This document shows, one piece after another, positions 25,192 to 34,017 of a DNA stretch of 64,000 bases. Source of the stretch: Pseudomonas alcaligenes (GTDB lineage: Bacteria; Pseudomonadota; Gammaproteobacteria; Pseudomonadales; Pseudomonadaceae); assembly GCF_014490745.1 (NCBI RefSeq), contig NZ_LZEU01000001.1, positions 434,001-498,000 on the forward strand. The letters run 5' to 3'. The notes below the pieces were generated by a model, which saw only the letters and a program-made list of their open reading frames with translations, was not told the DNA's origin and searched no databases. The stretch's first letter is position 1. Each line of letters opens with the position of its first letter. The position numbers and the translations under genes are program-made.

Positions 25192-26013
25192 ATGGCTGTC
25201 AAAAAACCTACCGCTGCAAAACCTGCAGCCAAGAAGCCCGCGGCTAAGCCCGCAGCGAAGAAAGAAAGTGGCTCCTGGATCGGCGAGATCGAGAAGTACT
25301 CGCGGCAGATCTGGCTGGCCGGTCTCGGCGCCTACTCCAAGGTCAGCAAGGACGGCACCAAGCTGTTCGACGGCCTGGTCAAGGATGGCGAGAAAGCCGA
25401 GAAGCAGGCCAAGACCGAAGTCGACAAGCAACTGGGCGCGGTGAAAACCTCGGTGGGCTCCACCGTCGGTTCGGCCAAGTCGAAAGTCGACGAAGTCAAA
25501 GGCAAAGCTCTGGGCAAATGGAACGAGCTGGAAGAGGCTTTCGACAAGCGTCTGAACAGCGCCATTTCCCGCCTGGGCGTGCCGAGCCGCAATGAAGTCA
25601 AATCGCTGCAGACCAAGGTCGACAGCCTGACCAAGCAGATCGAAAAACTCACCGGCGTGTCGGTGAAGTCGGTCAAGCCGGCCGCCAAGCCGGTTGCCAA
25701 GGCCGCTACCAAACCGGCCGCCAAGCCAGCAGCTAAACCGGCTGCGAAACCTGCAGCCAAGCCGCTGGCCAAGGCTGCCGCCAAGCCGGTTGCTAAACCA
25801 GCTGCCAAGCCGGCCGCCAAACCGGTTGCCAAGGCCGCGGCGAAACCTGCCGCCAAGCCTGCGGCGAAGCCGGCAGTGAAGAAACCGGTCGCCGCCAAAC
25901 CGGCTGCCGCCAAGCCTGCTGTGGCTGCCGCGGCCAAGCCGGCCGCCGCTCCGGTGGCCGCTCCGGCCGCCGCACCCGCTGCTGCACCGGTGGCACCTGC
26001 TACCCCGTCCTGA
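25192..26013 (+). CDS. phaF: Phasin/histone-like regulator PhaF
   Basis: A 273-aa two-domain protein. Residues about 1-155 form a phasin domain sharing the WLAGLGAYSKVSKDG motif and coiled coil with PhaI. The remaining ~115 residues are a histone H1-like tail of degenerate AAKP repeats, rich in Lys, Ala and Pro, that binds DNA and helps share granules between daughter cells in other pseudomonads. The start at 25192 is set by the AAGGAGAG ribosome site. Followed by a terminator shared with phaD. Confidence 0.95.
   Translation: MAVKKPTAAKPAAKKPAAKPAAKKESGSWIGEIEKYSRQIWLAGLGAYSKVSKDGTKLFDGLVKDGEKAEKQAKTEVDKQLGAVKTSVGSTVGSAKSKVDEVKGKALGKWNELEEAFDKRLNSAISRLGVPSRNEVKSLQTKVDSLTKQIEKLTGVSVKSVKPAAKPVAKAATKPAAKPAAKPAAKPAAKPLAKAAAKPVAKPAAKPAAKPVAKAAAKPAAKPAAKPAVKKPVAAKPAAAKPAVAAAAKPAAAPVAAPAAAPAAAPVAPATPS
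25675..26011 (+). repeat. Degenerate 12-bp-unit repeat encoding the AAKP tail of PhaF
   Basis: Repeated codons for Pro-Ala-Ala-Lys and Pro-Val-Ala-Lys variants (gccaagccg and gctaaaccg forms alternate) fill the last 340 bp of phaF, ending in Ala/Pro-only units. Copy number may vary between strains through slippage or recombination. Confidence 0.8.
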
Positions 26014-26028
26014 GTTTTCGGCAGGATA

Positions 26029-26060
26029 AAAACGCCCGGCCCAGTGCCGGGCGTTTTGCT
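26029..26060. terminator. Bidirectional terminator between phaF and phaD
   Basis: AACGCCCGGC and GCCGGGCGTT are perfect 10-bp arms around CCAGT, with A-rich sequence on the left and T-rich on the right, serving the convergent phaIF and phaC1ZC2D units. Confidence 0.9.
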
Positions 26061-26062
26061 TT

Positions 26063-26677
26063 CTAGGCCTGCAGGTAGCGACGGGCGAGCTGCTCGGCGG
26101 CGTGTCGCGAGTCGTCGCTGAGGTGCGGTGCAACCAGCATCATCACCTGGTATACCACCAGGCGCACTTCGCCGTCGGCGCCGAGGATGCGCTGGTAGTC
26201 GAGGGAGAACAGCAGGGTCAGGGTGATCTGCTCGACCAACTGGCCGAGGGCCTGGGTGTCGCTGCGCAGCTGGTCGAGGGCGGCCAGGTGTGCCAGCAGC
26301 GCGGCCAGGGTGCGCTTGAGTTGGTTGAGCCACTGGCGGATGCCACGGGCCAGCTTGGGCAGGCGCCCGGCGAGGTTGGACAGATCCTGGAACAGGAAGC
26401 GGTACTGCGCCAGGCGCTCGACGATCAGGTGCAGGAACAGCCAGTAATCCTCCACGCCCAGTTCGGCTTCGACCGGCGGATCGAGCAGCGGCGCCAGCTC
26501 CGTCTGGAAGCGCTCGAACAGCGTCATCACCAGCGGTTCCTTGCCGTGGAAGTGGTAGTACAGGTTGCCCGGGCTGATGCCCAGTTCGGTGGCGATTTCG
26601 AGGGTGGAGACGTTGGGTTCGCCCTGCTCGTTGAACAGCTGCAGGGCGCATTCGAGGATGCGGTCGCGGGTCTTCAT
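26063..26677 (-). CDS. phaD: PHA regulator PhaD (TetR family)
   Basis: A 204-aa TetR-type protein: the N-terminal HTH reads ILECALQLFNEQGEPNVSTL and ISPGNLYYHF, followed by a helical ligand domain. In P. putida PhaD activates the phaC1 and phaI promoters in response to PHA-derived acyl-CoA. It is the last gene of the phaC1-Z-C2-D run and converges on phaF. Confidence 0.94.
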   Translation of the reverse strand: MKTRDRILECALQLFNEQGEPNVSTLEIATELGISPGNLYYHFHGKEPLVMTLFERFQTELAPLLDPPVEAELGVEDYWLFLHLIVERLAQYRFLFQDLSNLAGRLPKLARGIRQWLNQLKRTLAALLAHLAALDQLRSDTQALGQLVEQITLTLLFSLDYQRILGADGEVRLVVYQVMMLVAPHLSDDSRHAAEQLARRYLQA

Positions 26678-26755
26678 TCCATGATCTTGTGATGGCCGCC
26701 GGAGTATCGACGATAACTGGCCGGGGGAGTCCCCGGCCAGTGCTTTCGATGCGTC

Positions 26756-28438
26756 TCAGCGCACGTGTACGTAGGTGCCGGGAGCGGCCTCCATGGCCGG
26801 GTACTTGCTGCTACCGACGCTGAACACGGTTTCGTGCTGTTCGCCGGAACGCGCCTGGATCCACTCCAGCCACTGCGGCCACCAGCTGCCTTCCTGCTTC
26901 TTGGCGTCGTAGAACCAGGCGCGCGGATCGCTGCTGAGCTTGCCGTTTTCCAGGTAGGTGGCCTTGGGGTTGCCCGGCGGATTGAGGATGCTCTGGATGT
27001 GGCCGCTGTTGGACAGCACGAAGCGGCGGTTGCCGCCGAGCAGCAGGGTCGAGCGGTACACCGCATCCCAGGGCGTGATGTGGTCGTTGATGCCGCCGAC
27101 GCTGAAGCTGTCCAGGTTGACCTTGCTCAGGTCGATCGGTGTGCCGCAGGTTTCCAGGCCGCCGCTGCGGGTCAGCGGGTTGTGCTTGAACAGGTCGAGC
27201 AGGTCGCCATGCAGGGCCGCCGGCAGGCGGGTGTTGTCGTTGTTCCAGTAGAGGATGTCGAAGGCCGGTGGTTCCTTGCCCAACAGGTAGTTGTTGACCC
27301 AGTAGTTCCACACCAGGTCGTTGGGGCGCATCCAGGCGAACACCCGGGCCATGTCGCGGCCATCCAGCACGCCGCTCTGGTAGGAGCGGCGCTTGGCCGA
27401 CTCCAGGGTCTGCTCGTCGGCGAACAGCATGGCCGGGCTTTCCACCTGGGCATCCAGCAGGCTGACCAGGTAGGTGGCGCAACCGACCTTGCGCAGCTGG
27501 CGCTTGGCCTGCAGATGGCCTTGCAGGGCGGCGATGGTCAGGCCGCCGGCGCAAGCACCGAGCAGGTTGACCTCCTTGCTGCCGCTGATGGCGCGGCACA
27601 GGTCAGTGGCTTCCTCCACCGCCTGCACGTAGCTGGACAGGCCCCATTCGCGATGCCGCGCATCCGGGTTGCGCCAGCTGATCATGAATACCTGCAGGCC
27701 GTTCTTCAGGCAGTACTGGATGAAGCTCTTGTCCGGGCTGAGGTCGAAAATGTAGAACTTGTTGATCTGCGGTGGCACCACCAGCAGCGGGCGCTCGTAC
27801 TGCTTTTCGCTCATCGGCTTGTAGTGGATCAGCTCGAACATCTCGTTGCGAAATACCACCGAGCCCGGAGTGATGGCCAGGTTGCGGCCGACCTCGAAGG
27901 CCTGCTTGTTGACCTGGCTGGGCATGCCGCTGTTGTTCAGCAGGTCGTCGAACAGATGGCGCATCCCGCGAATCAGGCTGGAGCCACCGCTGTTGAACAG
28001 CTCCTTGACCGCCAGCGGATTGAGCAGGGTGTTGGAGGGCGACAGGGCGTCGTTGAGCAGGGCGAACAGGAAGTGTGCGCGGGTGCGGTCGTCGGCTGAC
28101 AGGTCGCTCTCGTCGATCCACGCCTTGAGCTGCTGCTGCCAGGCCAGGTAGGCCTGCAGGCTGCGCCGGTAGAAGGGGTTGAGCTGCCAGGACGGATCGT
28201 GGAAGCGGGCATCCTGCGGGTTGACCTTGTGCGGTGTGTCGCCAAGCAGGACGCGCCCCAGCTGCTTGCCGAAGGCGAACAGGTGGCGCGCGCTGTGCAC
28301 CGGCTGGCGCAGGCCCTGGAAGGCCAGGCCGCGCAGGGTGGAGGCCATGTCGCGACCGCGCAGGCCGACCATGGCGCTTTGCACGTTCATGTAGTTCGCG
28401 GGTACCGGCAGGGATCCCGGTGCAGTCTTTTCACGCAT
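26756..28438 (-). CDS. phaC2: Class II PHA synthase PhaC2
   Basis: A 560-aa medium-chain-length PHA synthase that polymerises 3-hydroxyacyl-CoA on granules. Lipase-box-like GACAGG carries the catalytic Cys296; the catalytic Asp lies in GGINDHITPW and the His in SNSGHIQSI. Conserved WSQ/WQLNPFYRR and VPPQINKFYIFDLSP blocks are present. It is homologous along its whole length to PhaC1 encoded at 29640-31319, with phaZ between them, the standard type II order. Confidence 0.97.
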   Translation of the reverse strand: MREKTAPGSLPVPANYMNVQSAMVGLRGRDMASTLRGLAFQGLRQPVHSARHLFAFGKQLGRVLLGDTPHKVNPQDARFHDPSWQLNPFYRRSLQAYLAWQQQLKAWIDESDLSADDRTRAHFLFALLNDALSPSNTLLNPLAVKELFNSGGSSLIRGMRHLFDDLLNNSGMPSQVNKQAFEVGRNLAITPGSVVFRNEMFELIHYKPMSEKQYERPLLVVPPQINKFYIFDLSPDKSFIQYCLKNGLQVFMISWRNPDARHREWGLSSYVQAVEEATDLCRAISGSKEVNLLGACAGGLTIAALQGHLQAKRQLRKVGCATYLVSLLDAQVESPAMLFADEQTLESAKRRSYQSGVLDGRDMARVFAWMRPNDLVWNYWVNNYLLGKEPPAFDILYWNNDNTRLPAALHGDLLDLFKHNPLTRSGGLETCGTPIDLSKVNLDSFSVGGINDHITPWDAVYRSTLLLGGNRRFVLSNSGHIQSILNPPGNPKATYLENGKLSSDPRAWFYDAKKQEGSWWPQWLEWIQARSGEQHETVFSVGSSKYPAMEAAPGTYVHVR

Positions 28439-28594
28439 GGGGCAGGCTCCGTCGTCAAACCGTCAACATGTGACAGCAAGGCTTGTACCAAGGCGCGCCG
28501 GAAGGCATTCCAGACTGCCGCGCTCAAAATCCTTTTACTCCGGCAGGGGCCCTGGTGGGGGCTAGCCTGCCGGCGCAGCACTACAGTTGTGCGA

Positions 28595-29452
28595 TCAGTG
28601 ACCGCGAATGGGCACGGGTTGCGGGTGCATTACCGCGCGATGCCGCTCTTCCTCGAGGAACTTCATGATGATCGGCGCCACGGCTTCGGCGCGCGTCACG
28701 AGGAACAGGTGGCCGTCATCGATGATGTGGAATTCCGAGTTGGGGATGCGCCAGGCCAGCAGGCGCATGTTGACCAGTGGAATCAGTGGGTCGTCGTCAC
28801 CGGCCAGTACCAGCGTAGGCTGCTTGATCCGATGCAGCCAGTGGATGCTGGTCCAGCCGAGGCCGGCGAACAGCTGCCAGTAGTAGCCCATCTTGCCGCC
28901 GGAACGCACCTTGCTGGCATGTGCCAGGGCCAGCTTGGGGTCACGGCGGAAGGCGCCGCCGTAGATGTCCGGAGCGATATGCACGCCGTAGGATGGCTGG
29001 ATATAGCGGCGCGGGCTGGCCATGCGCCAGAGCACCTTGGGCTTGCCCGGTACCATCACCGCGCCGGCCGAGGTGGCGGCCAGCACCAGCTTCTTGCAGC
29101 GTTCCGGGTAATCGTGGGCGAACTGCTGGGCCAGGGCGCCGCCCCAGGACACGCCGATGGCATTGACCTGGCCGTAGTCCAGGTAGTCGAGCATGCGTGC
29201 AGCCAGCTTGGCCAGGCCGGGGAAGCGGTACGGCGTGCTCGGCGTGGAGGAGCCGCCGACGCCGGGCACGTCGAAGGCGATCACCTCCAGTTCCGGGTCG
29301 AGGGCCTGGACGAAGGGCATTACCAGTTCGAGGTTGGCGCCGATGCCGTTGAAGATCAGCAGCGGTGTGAGTGTGCTGTTGCCGGGACGAACCGCCGTAC
29401 GGATGGTCTGGCCGTCCAGTTCGATGGTGCGGAATGCAAAAGGTTGCGGCAT
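28595..29452 (-). CDS. phaZ: Intracellular PHA depolymerase PhaZ
   Basis: A 285-aa alpha/beta hydrolase that mobilises stored mcl-PHA. Nucleophile Ser102 in GVSWGG, the Asp in AGDDDPLIPL and the His in DDGHLFLVT form the triad. The length and gene position between phaC1 and phaC2 are as in other mcl-PHA producers. The 156-bp gap to phaC2 (28439-28594) is free of genes and may hold a secondary promoter I could not define. Confidence 0.96.
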   Translation of the reverse strand: MPQPFAFRTIELDGQTIRTAVRPGNSTLTPLLIFNGIGANLELVMPFVQALDPELEVIAFDVPGVGGSSTPSTPYRFPGLAKLAARMLDYLDYGQVNAIGVSWGGALAQQFAHDYPERCKKLVLAATSAGAVMVPGKPKVLWRMASPRRYIQPSYGVHIAPDIYGGAFRRDPKLALAHASKVRSGGKMGYYWQLFAGLGWTSIHWLHRIKQPTLVLAGDDDPLIPLVNMRLLAWRIPNSEFHIIDDGHLFLVTRAEAVAPIIMKFLEEERHRAVMHPQPVPIRGH

Positions 29453-29478
29453 GCGCTAGGCCCTATGGTCTGATCCGT

Positions 29479-29506
29479 GGAGAGCCGTTATCCAGCGCGG
29501 CTCTCC
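29479..29506. terminator. Hairpin between phaC1 and phaZ
   Basis: GGAGAGCCG and CGGCTCTCC form perfect 9-bp arms around a 10-base loop, with no T tract on the coding side. It lies between the phaC1 stop and the phaZ start and could stabilise or attenuate the polycistronic message rather than end it. Confidence 0.45.
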
Positions 29507-29639
29507 AGTAACCCACCGGGGTGGGCAGGCGCCACCCGGGCCGCAAAGGGCCGGGGTGGCGGGCGGCACTTCCGGGTGCCGCGGGCAGTACTGCGCAAGG
29601 TGCAGCGAGACAGGCGTCGTTGTTGCGTCGGGCAAGGTT

Positions 29640-31319
29640 TCAGCGCTCGTGCACATAGGTGCCGGGCGAGGCTTCGCCGGCCTGGTAGTTCTTGTTGCCG
29701 AGGGTGGTCGGCGCCTTCTTCAGCTTGCCCGAACGCTCGGCCAGCCAGGTCTGCCAGTGCAGCCACCAGGAGTCGGCATGCTTGGTCGCGCTGGCCTGCC
29801 AGGCGCGAGGGTCATGCGGCATCTCGGTGTTGGTCATGTAGCGCGCCTTGGGGTTGCCCGGCGGGTTGAGAATGCTCTGGATATGCCCGCTGTTGGACAG
29901 CACGAACTCGCACTTGCCACCGAACAGGTGGGCCGACTTGTAGCAGGAGTCCCACGGCGTGATGTGGTCGGTGGTGCCGGCCACGCAGAAGAGGTCGCAG
30001 GTGACCTGCTTGAGGTCGATCGGCGTGCCGCAGACTTCCAGTGCGCCGGCGCGGGTCAGCGGGTTGGTCTTGAACATCTCGATGAACTCGCCATGCAGGG
30101 CGGCCGGCAGGCGGGTGGTGTCGTTGTTCCAGTAGAGGATGTCGAACACCGGCGGCTCGTTGCCGAGCAGGTAGTTGTTGACCCAGTAGTTCCAGATCAG
30201 GTCGTTGGGGCGCATCCAGGCGAAGACTTTGGCCATGTCGCTGCCTTCCAGCACGCCGGACTGATAGGAGCGGCGCTTGGCGGCTTCCAGGGTCTTCTCG
30301 TCGGCGAACAGGGCGACCTGGGTGTCGAGCTTGGTGTCGAGCACGCTGACCAGCAGGGTCAGGGCATGCACCTTCTGCTCGCCGAGGGCGGCATAGTGGC
30401 CGACCAGGGAGGCGGTGGTCAGGCCGCCGGAGCAGGCGCCGAGCATGTTGACGTCCTTGCTGCCGGTGATCGACAGAACCACGTCGATGGCTTCCTTGAG
30501 CGCCTCGATGTAGGTCGACAGGCCCCACTCGCGCTGGGCCTTGGTCGGGTTGCGCCAGCTGACCACGAAGGTCTGCACGCCATTGCGCAGGAGGAAGCGC
30601 GCCACGCTCTTCTCCGGCGACAGGTCGAACACATAGAACTTGTTGATCTGCGGCGGTACCACCAGCAGCGGGCGCTCCTGCACCTGCTCGGTGATCGGCT
30701 TGTACTGGATCAGCTCCAGCAGGTCGTTGCGGAACACCACGGCGCCATCGGTGATGGCCAGGTTCTTGCCGACCTCGAAGGCGTCCATGTTGACCTGACT
30801 GGGCATGCCGCCGTTGTGCACGATGTCCTTGGCCAGATGGGCGAGACCGTCGAGCAGGCTTTTGCCGCCGGTTTCGAAGAAGCGTTTGACCGCCGCCGGG
30901 TTGGCCATGGTGTTGGTCGGCGCCATGGCTTCGGTCATCAGGTTGATGACGAAATGGCCGCGGCTGGTGTCCTGCTCGGAGAGCTTGCTGTCCTCGATCC
31001 AGTCGTGCAGTTCCTTGCGCCAGGCCAGGTAGGTCTGCAGATAGCGGCGGTACAGCGGGTTTTGACTCCAGGCCGGGTCGGCGAAGCGGCGGTCGCCTTC
31101 TTCCGGCAGCAGTTCGGATTGGCCGAGCAGCACGTTCTTCAGTTCGAAGGCGAAGTGGCTGACGTGCTTGGCGCTGTGAAAGGGTTGCTTGATGGCTTGC
31201 AGCATCACCATGCGGGCAGAGGTAAGCAGGTCTTTACCGCGTATACCGATCACCGGGTTCAGGCCCAGGGTGTTTTCCGAAGCTTGGCGGTGCAGGTCTT
31301 CGTTGTTCTTTTGACTCAT
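29640..31319 (-). CDS. phaC1: Class II PHA synthase PhaC1
   Basis: A 559-aa medium-chain-length PHA synthase. Catalytic Cys296 is in GACSGG, the Asp in AGTTDHITPW and the His in SNSGHIQSI. It starts MSQKNNEDLHRQASENTLGL, the usual PhaC1 N-terminus, with GGAG nine bases before the ATG. It is the first gene of the minus-strand pha operon and is preceded by a sigma-54-type promoter. It differs from PhaC2 chiefly in the N-terminus and substrate-channel residues. Confidence 0.97.
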   Translation of the reverse strand: MSQKNNEDLHRQASENTLGLNPVIGIRGKDLLTSARMVMLQAIKQPFHSAKHVSHFAFELKNVLLGQSELLPEEGDRRFADPAWSQNPLYRRYLQTYLAWRKELHDWIEDSKLSEQDTSRGHFVINLMTEAMAPTNTMANPAAVKRFFETGGKSLLDGLAHLAKDIVHNGGMPSQVNMDAFEVGKNLAITDGAVVFRNDLLELIQYKPITEQVQERPLLVVPPQINKFYVFDLSPEKSVARFLLRNGVQTFVVSWRNPTKAQREWGLSTYIEALKEAIDVVLSITGSKDVNMLGACSGGLTTASLVGHYAALGEQKVHALTLLVSVLDTKLDTQVALFADEKTLEAAKRRSYQSGVLEGSDMAKVFAWMRPNDLIWNYWVNNYLLGNEPPVFDILYWNNDTTRLPAALHGEFIEMFKTNPLTRAGALEVCGTPIDLKQVTCDLFCVAGTTDHITPWDSCYKSAHLFGGKCEFVLSNSGHIQSILNPPGNPKARYMTNTEMPHDPRAWQASATKHADSWWLHWQTWLAERSGKLKKAPTTLGNKNYQAGEASPGTYVHER

Positions 31320-31358
31320 CTACGACGCTCCATTGTCCTGAGACGAATACCGGCATGA

Positions 31359-31374
31359 CTGTGTGCTGACACAG
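31359..31374. promoter_or_regulatory. Dyad in the phaC1 leader
   Basis: CTGTGT and ACACAG are perfect 6-bp arms separated by GCTG, 40 bp upstream of the phaC1 start. This is a reasonable shape for a TetR-family operator such as PhaD, but I could not find the same sequence before phaI, so the assignment is open. Confidence 0.35.
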
Positions 31375-31450
31375 GGCTAGGGGCTGGTACTGCTCGGGTT
31401 ACCGGGTGCGGAACGATCTCCGCGCTTTCTTCGCATCTGCAGTAGGCAAA

Positions 31451-31466
31451 TGCATGGAACCTGCCA
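31451..31466 (-). promoter_or_regulatory. Sigma-54 (-24/-12) promoter of phaC1
   Basis: On the minus strand the sequence reads TGGCAGGTTCCATGCA: the invariant GG and GC are exactly 10 bases apart, and 13 or so of the positions fit the TGGCACG-N4-TTGCA consensus. It lies about 130 bp before the phaC1 ATG. Nitrogen-linked, RpoN-dependent PHA synthesis is known for P. aeruginosa, which fits. Confidence 0.75.
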
Positions 31467-31596
31467 GTTCCTTGGTTACCCGAGTTTCCGTTTTTGCGCA
31501 AGTTCGCTAAGGCTGATAGCGAGGCGCGCGGGAGTATGCCTAGGGCAATTAGAAAGTGCGCCCTAAGCGTGAAGGGAATATTGCGCGAGGGGCGTG

Positions 31597-31968
31597 CTAG
31601 AGCAGCAGGCGCACGACCGATTCGTTCGGGTCGCGGGATTTGCCGGCGGCGGCCAGTTCGCCGAGGTAGTCCTGCCACAACTCGTCGTGGCGGATGGCGA
31701 GCTGATAGAGATAGTCCCAGGTGAACAATCCGCTGTCATGGCCGTCGTCGAAGCACAGTTTCAGTGCGTAGTTGCCGGCCGGCTCCAGGCTGCTCAGGCC
31801 GACGCCGAGCTTGCCGGTTTGCAGTATGGGTTTGCCGTGGCCCTGGACTTCCGCCGAGGGCGAATGCACGCGCAGGAACTCGGCGCTGAGGTTGTAGCTC
31901 TGCTCGCCATAGCGCAGCTCCAGGGTCTTGGAGGCCTTGTGCAGTTTGATCGCGGTGGGCATGCGCAT
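31597..31968 (-). CDS. DUF971 protein (gamma-butyrobetaine hydroxylase-like N-terminal domain)
   Basis: A 123-aa single-domain protein of the DUF971 family: LELRYGEQSYNLSAEFLRVHSPSAE near the start, then GNYALKLCFDDGHDSGLFTWDYL, with the conserved D-S-G-L-F-x-W. It has no signal peptide. The family occurs as the N-terminal domain of carnitine-pathway hydroxylases and, alone, in bacteria with unknown role (proposed iron–sulfur links). The start at 31968 is a choice between two close ATGs, six bases apart. It lies between hslU and the phaC1 promoter. Confidence 0.85.
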   Translation of the reverse strand: MRMPTAIKLHKASKTLELRYGEQSYNLSAEFLRVHSPSAEVQGHGKPILQTGKLGVGLSSLEPAGNYALKLCFDDGHDSGLFTWDYLYQLAIRHDELWQDYLGELAAAGKSRDPNESVVRLLL

Positions 31969-32022
31969 GGAGGGAACCTGGGAGACGGGTGGACAATGCC
32001 GGGCATTATCCACCCGCTGCCA

Positions 32023-33363
32023 TCAGAGGATATAGCGCGACAGGTCTTCGTTCTGCGCCAGCTCGCCGAGGTGGCCGTTGACGTAGGCGGCGTCGATGCG
32101 GATCGGCGTGCCGTTCTGCTGGCCGGCCAGGTCGCCGGCGCTGAACGAGACTTCCTCGAGCAGGCGCTCGAGCAGGGTGTGCAGGCGCCGGGCGCCGATG
32201 TTCTCGGTCTTCTCGTTGACCTGCCAGGCGATCTCGGCGATGCGCTGGATGCCGTCGGCGGCGAACTCGATGTGCAGGCCCTCGGTCTTCAGCAGCTCGG
32301 TGTACTGCTCGGTCAGTGCCGCGTGCGGCTCGGTGAGGATGCGCTCGAAGTCCTGCGGCGACAGGGCCTTGAGTTCGACGCGGATCGGCAGGCGGCCCTG
32401 CAGCTCGGGCACCAGGTCGCTCGGCTTGCTCAGGTGGAAGGCGCCGGAGGCGATGAACAGGATATGGTCGGTCTTGACCATGCCCAGCTTGGTGTTGACC
32501 GTGCAGCCCTCGATCAGCGGCAGCAGGTCGCGCTGCACGCCTTCGCGGGACACGTCGGCGCCGCCGACATTGCCGCGCTTGGCGACCTTGTCGATCTCGT
32601 CGATGAACACGATGCCATTCTGCTCCACCGCTTCCAGGGCCTTGGCCTTGAGTTCCTCCTCGTTGACCAGGCGCGCGGCTTCCTCGTCGCGTACCAGTTT
32701 GAGGGCTTCCTTGACCTTGAGCTTGCGGCTCTTCTTCTTGCCCTTGCCCAGGTTGGAGAACAGGCTCTGCAGCTGGTTGGTCATCTCCTCCATGCCCGGC
32801 GGGGTCATGATCTCGATGCCGGCCGCTTGCTCGGCTACTTCGATCTCGATCTCCTTGTCGTCCAGCTGGCCTTCGCGCAGGCGCTTGCGGAACAGCTGGC
32901 GGGTGTTGGAGTCCTGGCTCGGCGCCGGATCTTCATTGAAGCCGACCCGTGCCGGCGGCAGCAGGGCGTCGAGGATGCGTTCCTCGGCGGCGTCTTCGGC
33001 GCGGGCCTGCACCTTGTGCATTTCCTGCTCGCGCAGCAGCTTGATCGCCGCATCGGCGAGGTCGCGGATGATCGACTCGACGTCGCGGCCGACATAGCCG
33101 ACCTCGGTGAACTTGGTCGCTTCGACCTTGAGGAACGGGGCGTTGGCCAGCTTGGCCAGACGCCGGGCGATCTCGGTCTTGCCGACGCCAGTGGGGCCGA
33201 TCATCAGGATGTTCTTCGGCGTCACTTCCTGGCGCAGCTCGGCCGGCAGCTGCATGCGCCGCCAGCGGTTGCGCAGGGCGATGGCCACGGCGCGCTTGGC
33301 GTCGTCCTGGCCGATGATGTGGCGGTTGAGTTCGGAAACGATCTCGCGGGGCGTCATGGACAT
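32023..33363 (-). CDS. hslU: ATP-dependent protease ATPase subunit HslU
   Basis: A 446-aa AAA+ unfoldase of the HslUV (ClpYQ) protease. It starts [26 protein letters not shown] in pieces typical of the family; Walker [10 protein letters not shown], Walker [12 protein letters not shown], an inserted I-domain (about 110-240) and the C-terminal tail ending DLSRYIL, which inserts into HslV to activate it. hslV lies 27 bp upstream on the same strand. Confidence 0.97.
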   Translation of the reverse strand: MSMTPREIVSELNRHIIGQDDAKRAVAIALRNRWRRMQLPAELRQEVTPKNILMIGPTGVGKTEIARRLAKLANAPFLKVEATKFTEVGYVGRDVESIIRDLADAAIKLLREQEMHKVQARAEDAAEERILDALLPPARVGFNEDPAPSQDSNTRQLFRKRLREGQLDDKEIEIEVAEQAAGIEIMTPPGMEEMTNQLQSLFSNLGKGKKKSRKLKVKEALKLVRDEEAARLVNEEELKAKALEAVEQNGIVFIDEIDKVAKRGNVGGADVSREGVQRDLLPLIEGCTVNTKLGMVKTDHILFIASGAFHLSKPSDLVPELQGRLPIRVELKALSPQDFERILTEPHAALTEQYTELLKTEGLHIEFAADGIQRIAEIAWQVNEKTENIGARRLHTLLERLLEEVSFSAGDLAGQQNGTPIRIDAAYVNGHLGELAQNEDLSRYIL

Positions 33364-33390
33364 GCAGGCTTGCTCCAACGGAAGCCGCGC

Positions 33391-33921
33391 TTATTCAGCG
33401 CAGTCTTCTTCCTCGATTGTCAGGTTCTGGTTAGTGAAGACACAGATGGAGCCGGCAATGTTCAATGCGGTCTCGGTGATTTCACGGGCGCTCAGATCGG
33501 TCTTCTGCAGCAGGGCCAGGGCCGCGGCCTGGGCGAAACCGCCGCCGGAGCCCATGGCGATCAGGCCATGCTCGGGTTCGACCACATCGCCGTTGCCGGT
33601 GATGATCAGCGAGGCGTCCTTGTTGGCTACTGCCAGCATGGCCTCCAGGCGGCTCAGCGAGCGGTCGGTGCGCCAGTCCTTGGCCAGTTCGACGGCGGCG
33701 CGCACCAGGTGGCCCTGGTGTTTCTCCAGCTGGCCTTCGAAGCGTTCGAACAGGGTGAAGGCGTCGGCGGTGGCCCCGGCGAAGCCGGCCAGCACCTGGC
33801 CGTGGTACAGGCGCCGTACTTTCTTGGCGTTGCCTTTCATCACGGTATTGCCGAGCGATACCTGGCCGTCGCCGCCCATGACGACTTTGCCGTTGCGGCG
33901 CACTGAAACGATGGTGGTCAA
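33391..33921 (-). CDS. hslV: ATP-dependent protease proteolytic subunit HslV
   Basis: A 176-aa threonine protease. The catalytic Thr must be exposed as the mature N-terminus, so the start is placed at the TTG at 33921, giving (f)[19 protein letters not shown]; the GTG 15 bases earlier would add METLP and hide the Thr. GTGGAG nine bases upstream serves as ribosome site. The Lys/Gly active-site residues and [14 protein letters not shown] are conserved. It pairs with hslU downstream. Confidence 0.95.
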   Translation of the reverse strand: MTTIVSVRRNGKVVMGGDGQVSLGNTVMKGNAKKVRRLYHGQVLAGFAGATADAFTLFERFEGQLEKHQGHLVRAAVELAKDWRTDRSLSRLEAMLAVANKDASLIITGNGDVVEPEHGLIAMGSGGGFAQAAALALLQKTDLSAREITETALNIAGSICVFTNQNLTIEEEDCAE

Positions 33922-34017
33922 GGGGAGAGTCTCCACACAGCGGGGCGAAGTGCCCGGATGAAGACTTAGGTGGGGTGGCCCGCCCGGCTTTTCAACCGGG
34001 CGGGCACAAATCGCGGA

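Noticed and set aside
25332..26651. A 439-codon Ala/Gly-rich minus-strand frame over phaF and phaD
   Set aside because: It is the antisense of the AAKP repeats joined to an out-of-frame reading of phaD; low complexity only.
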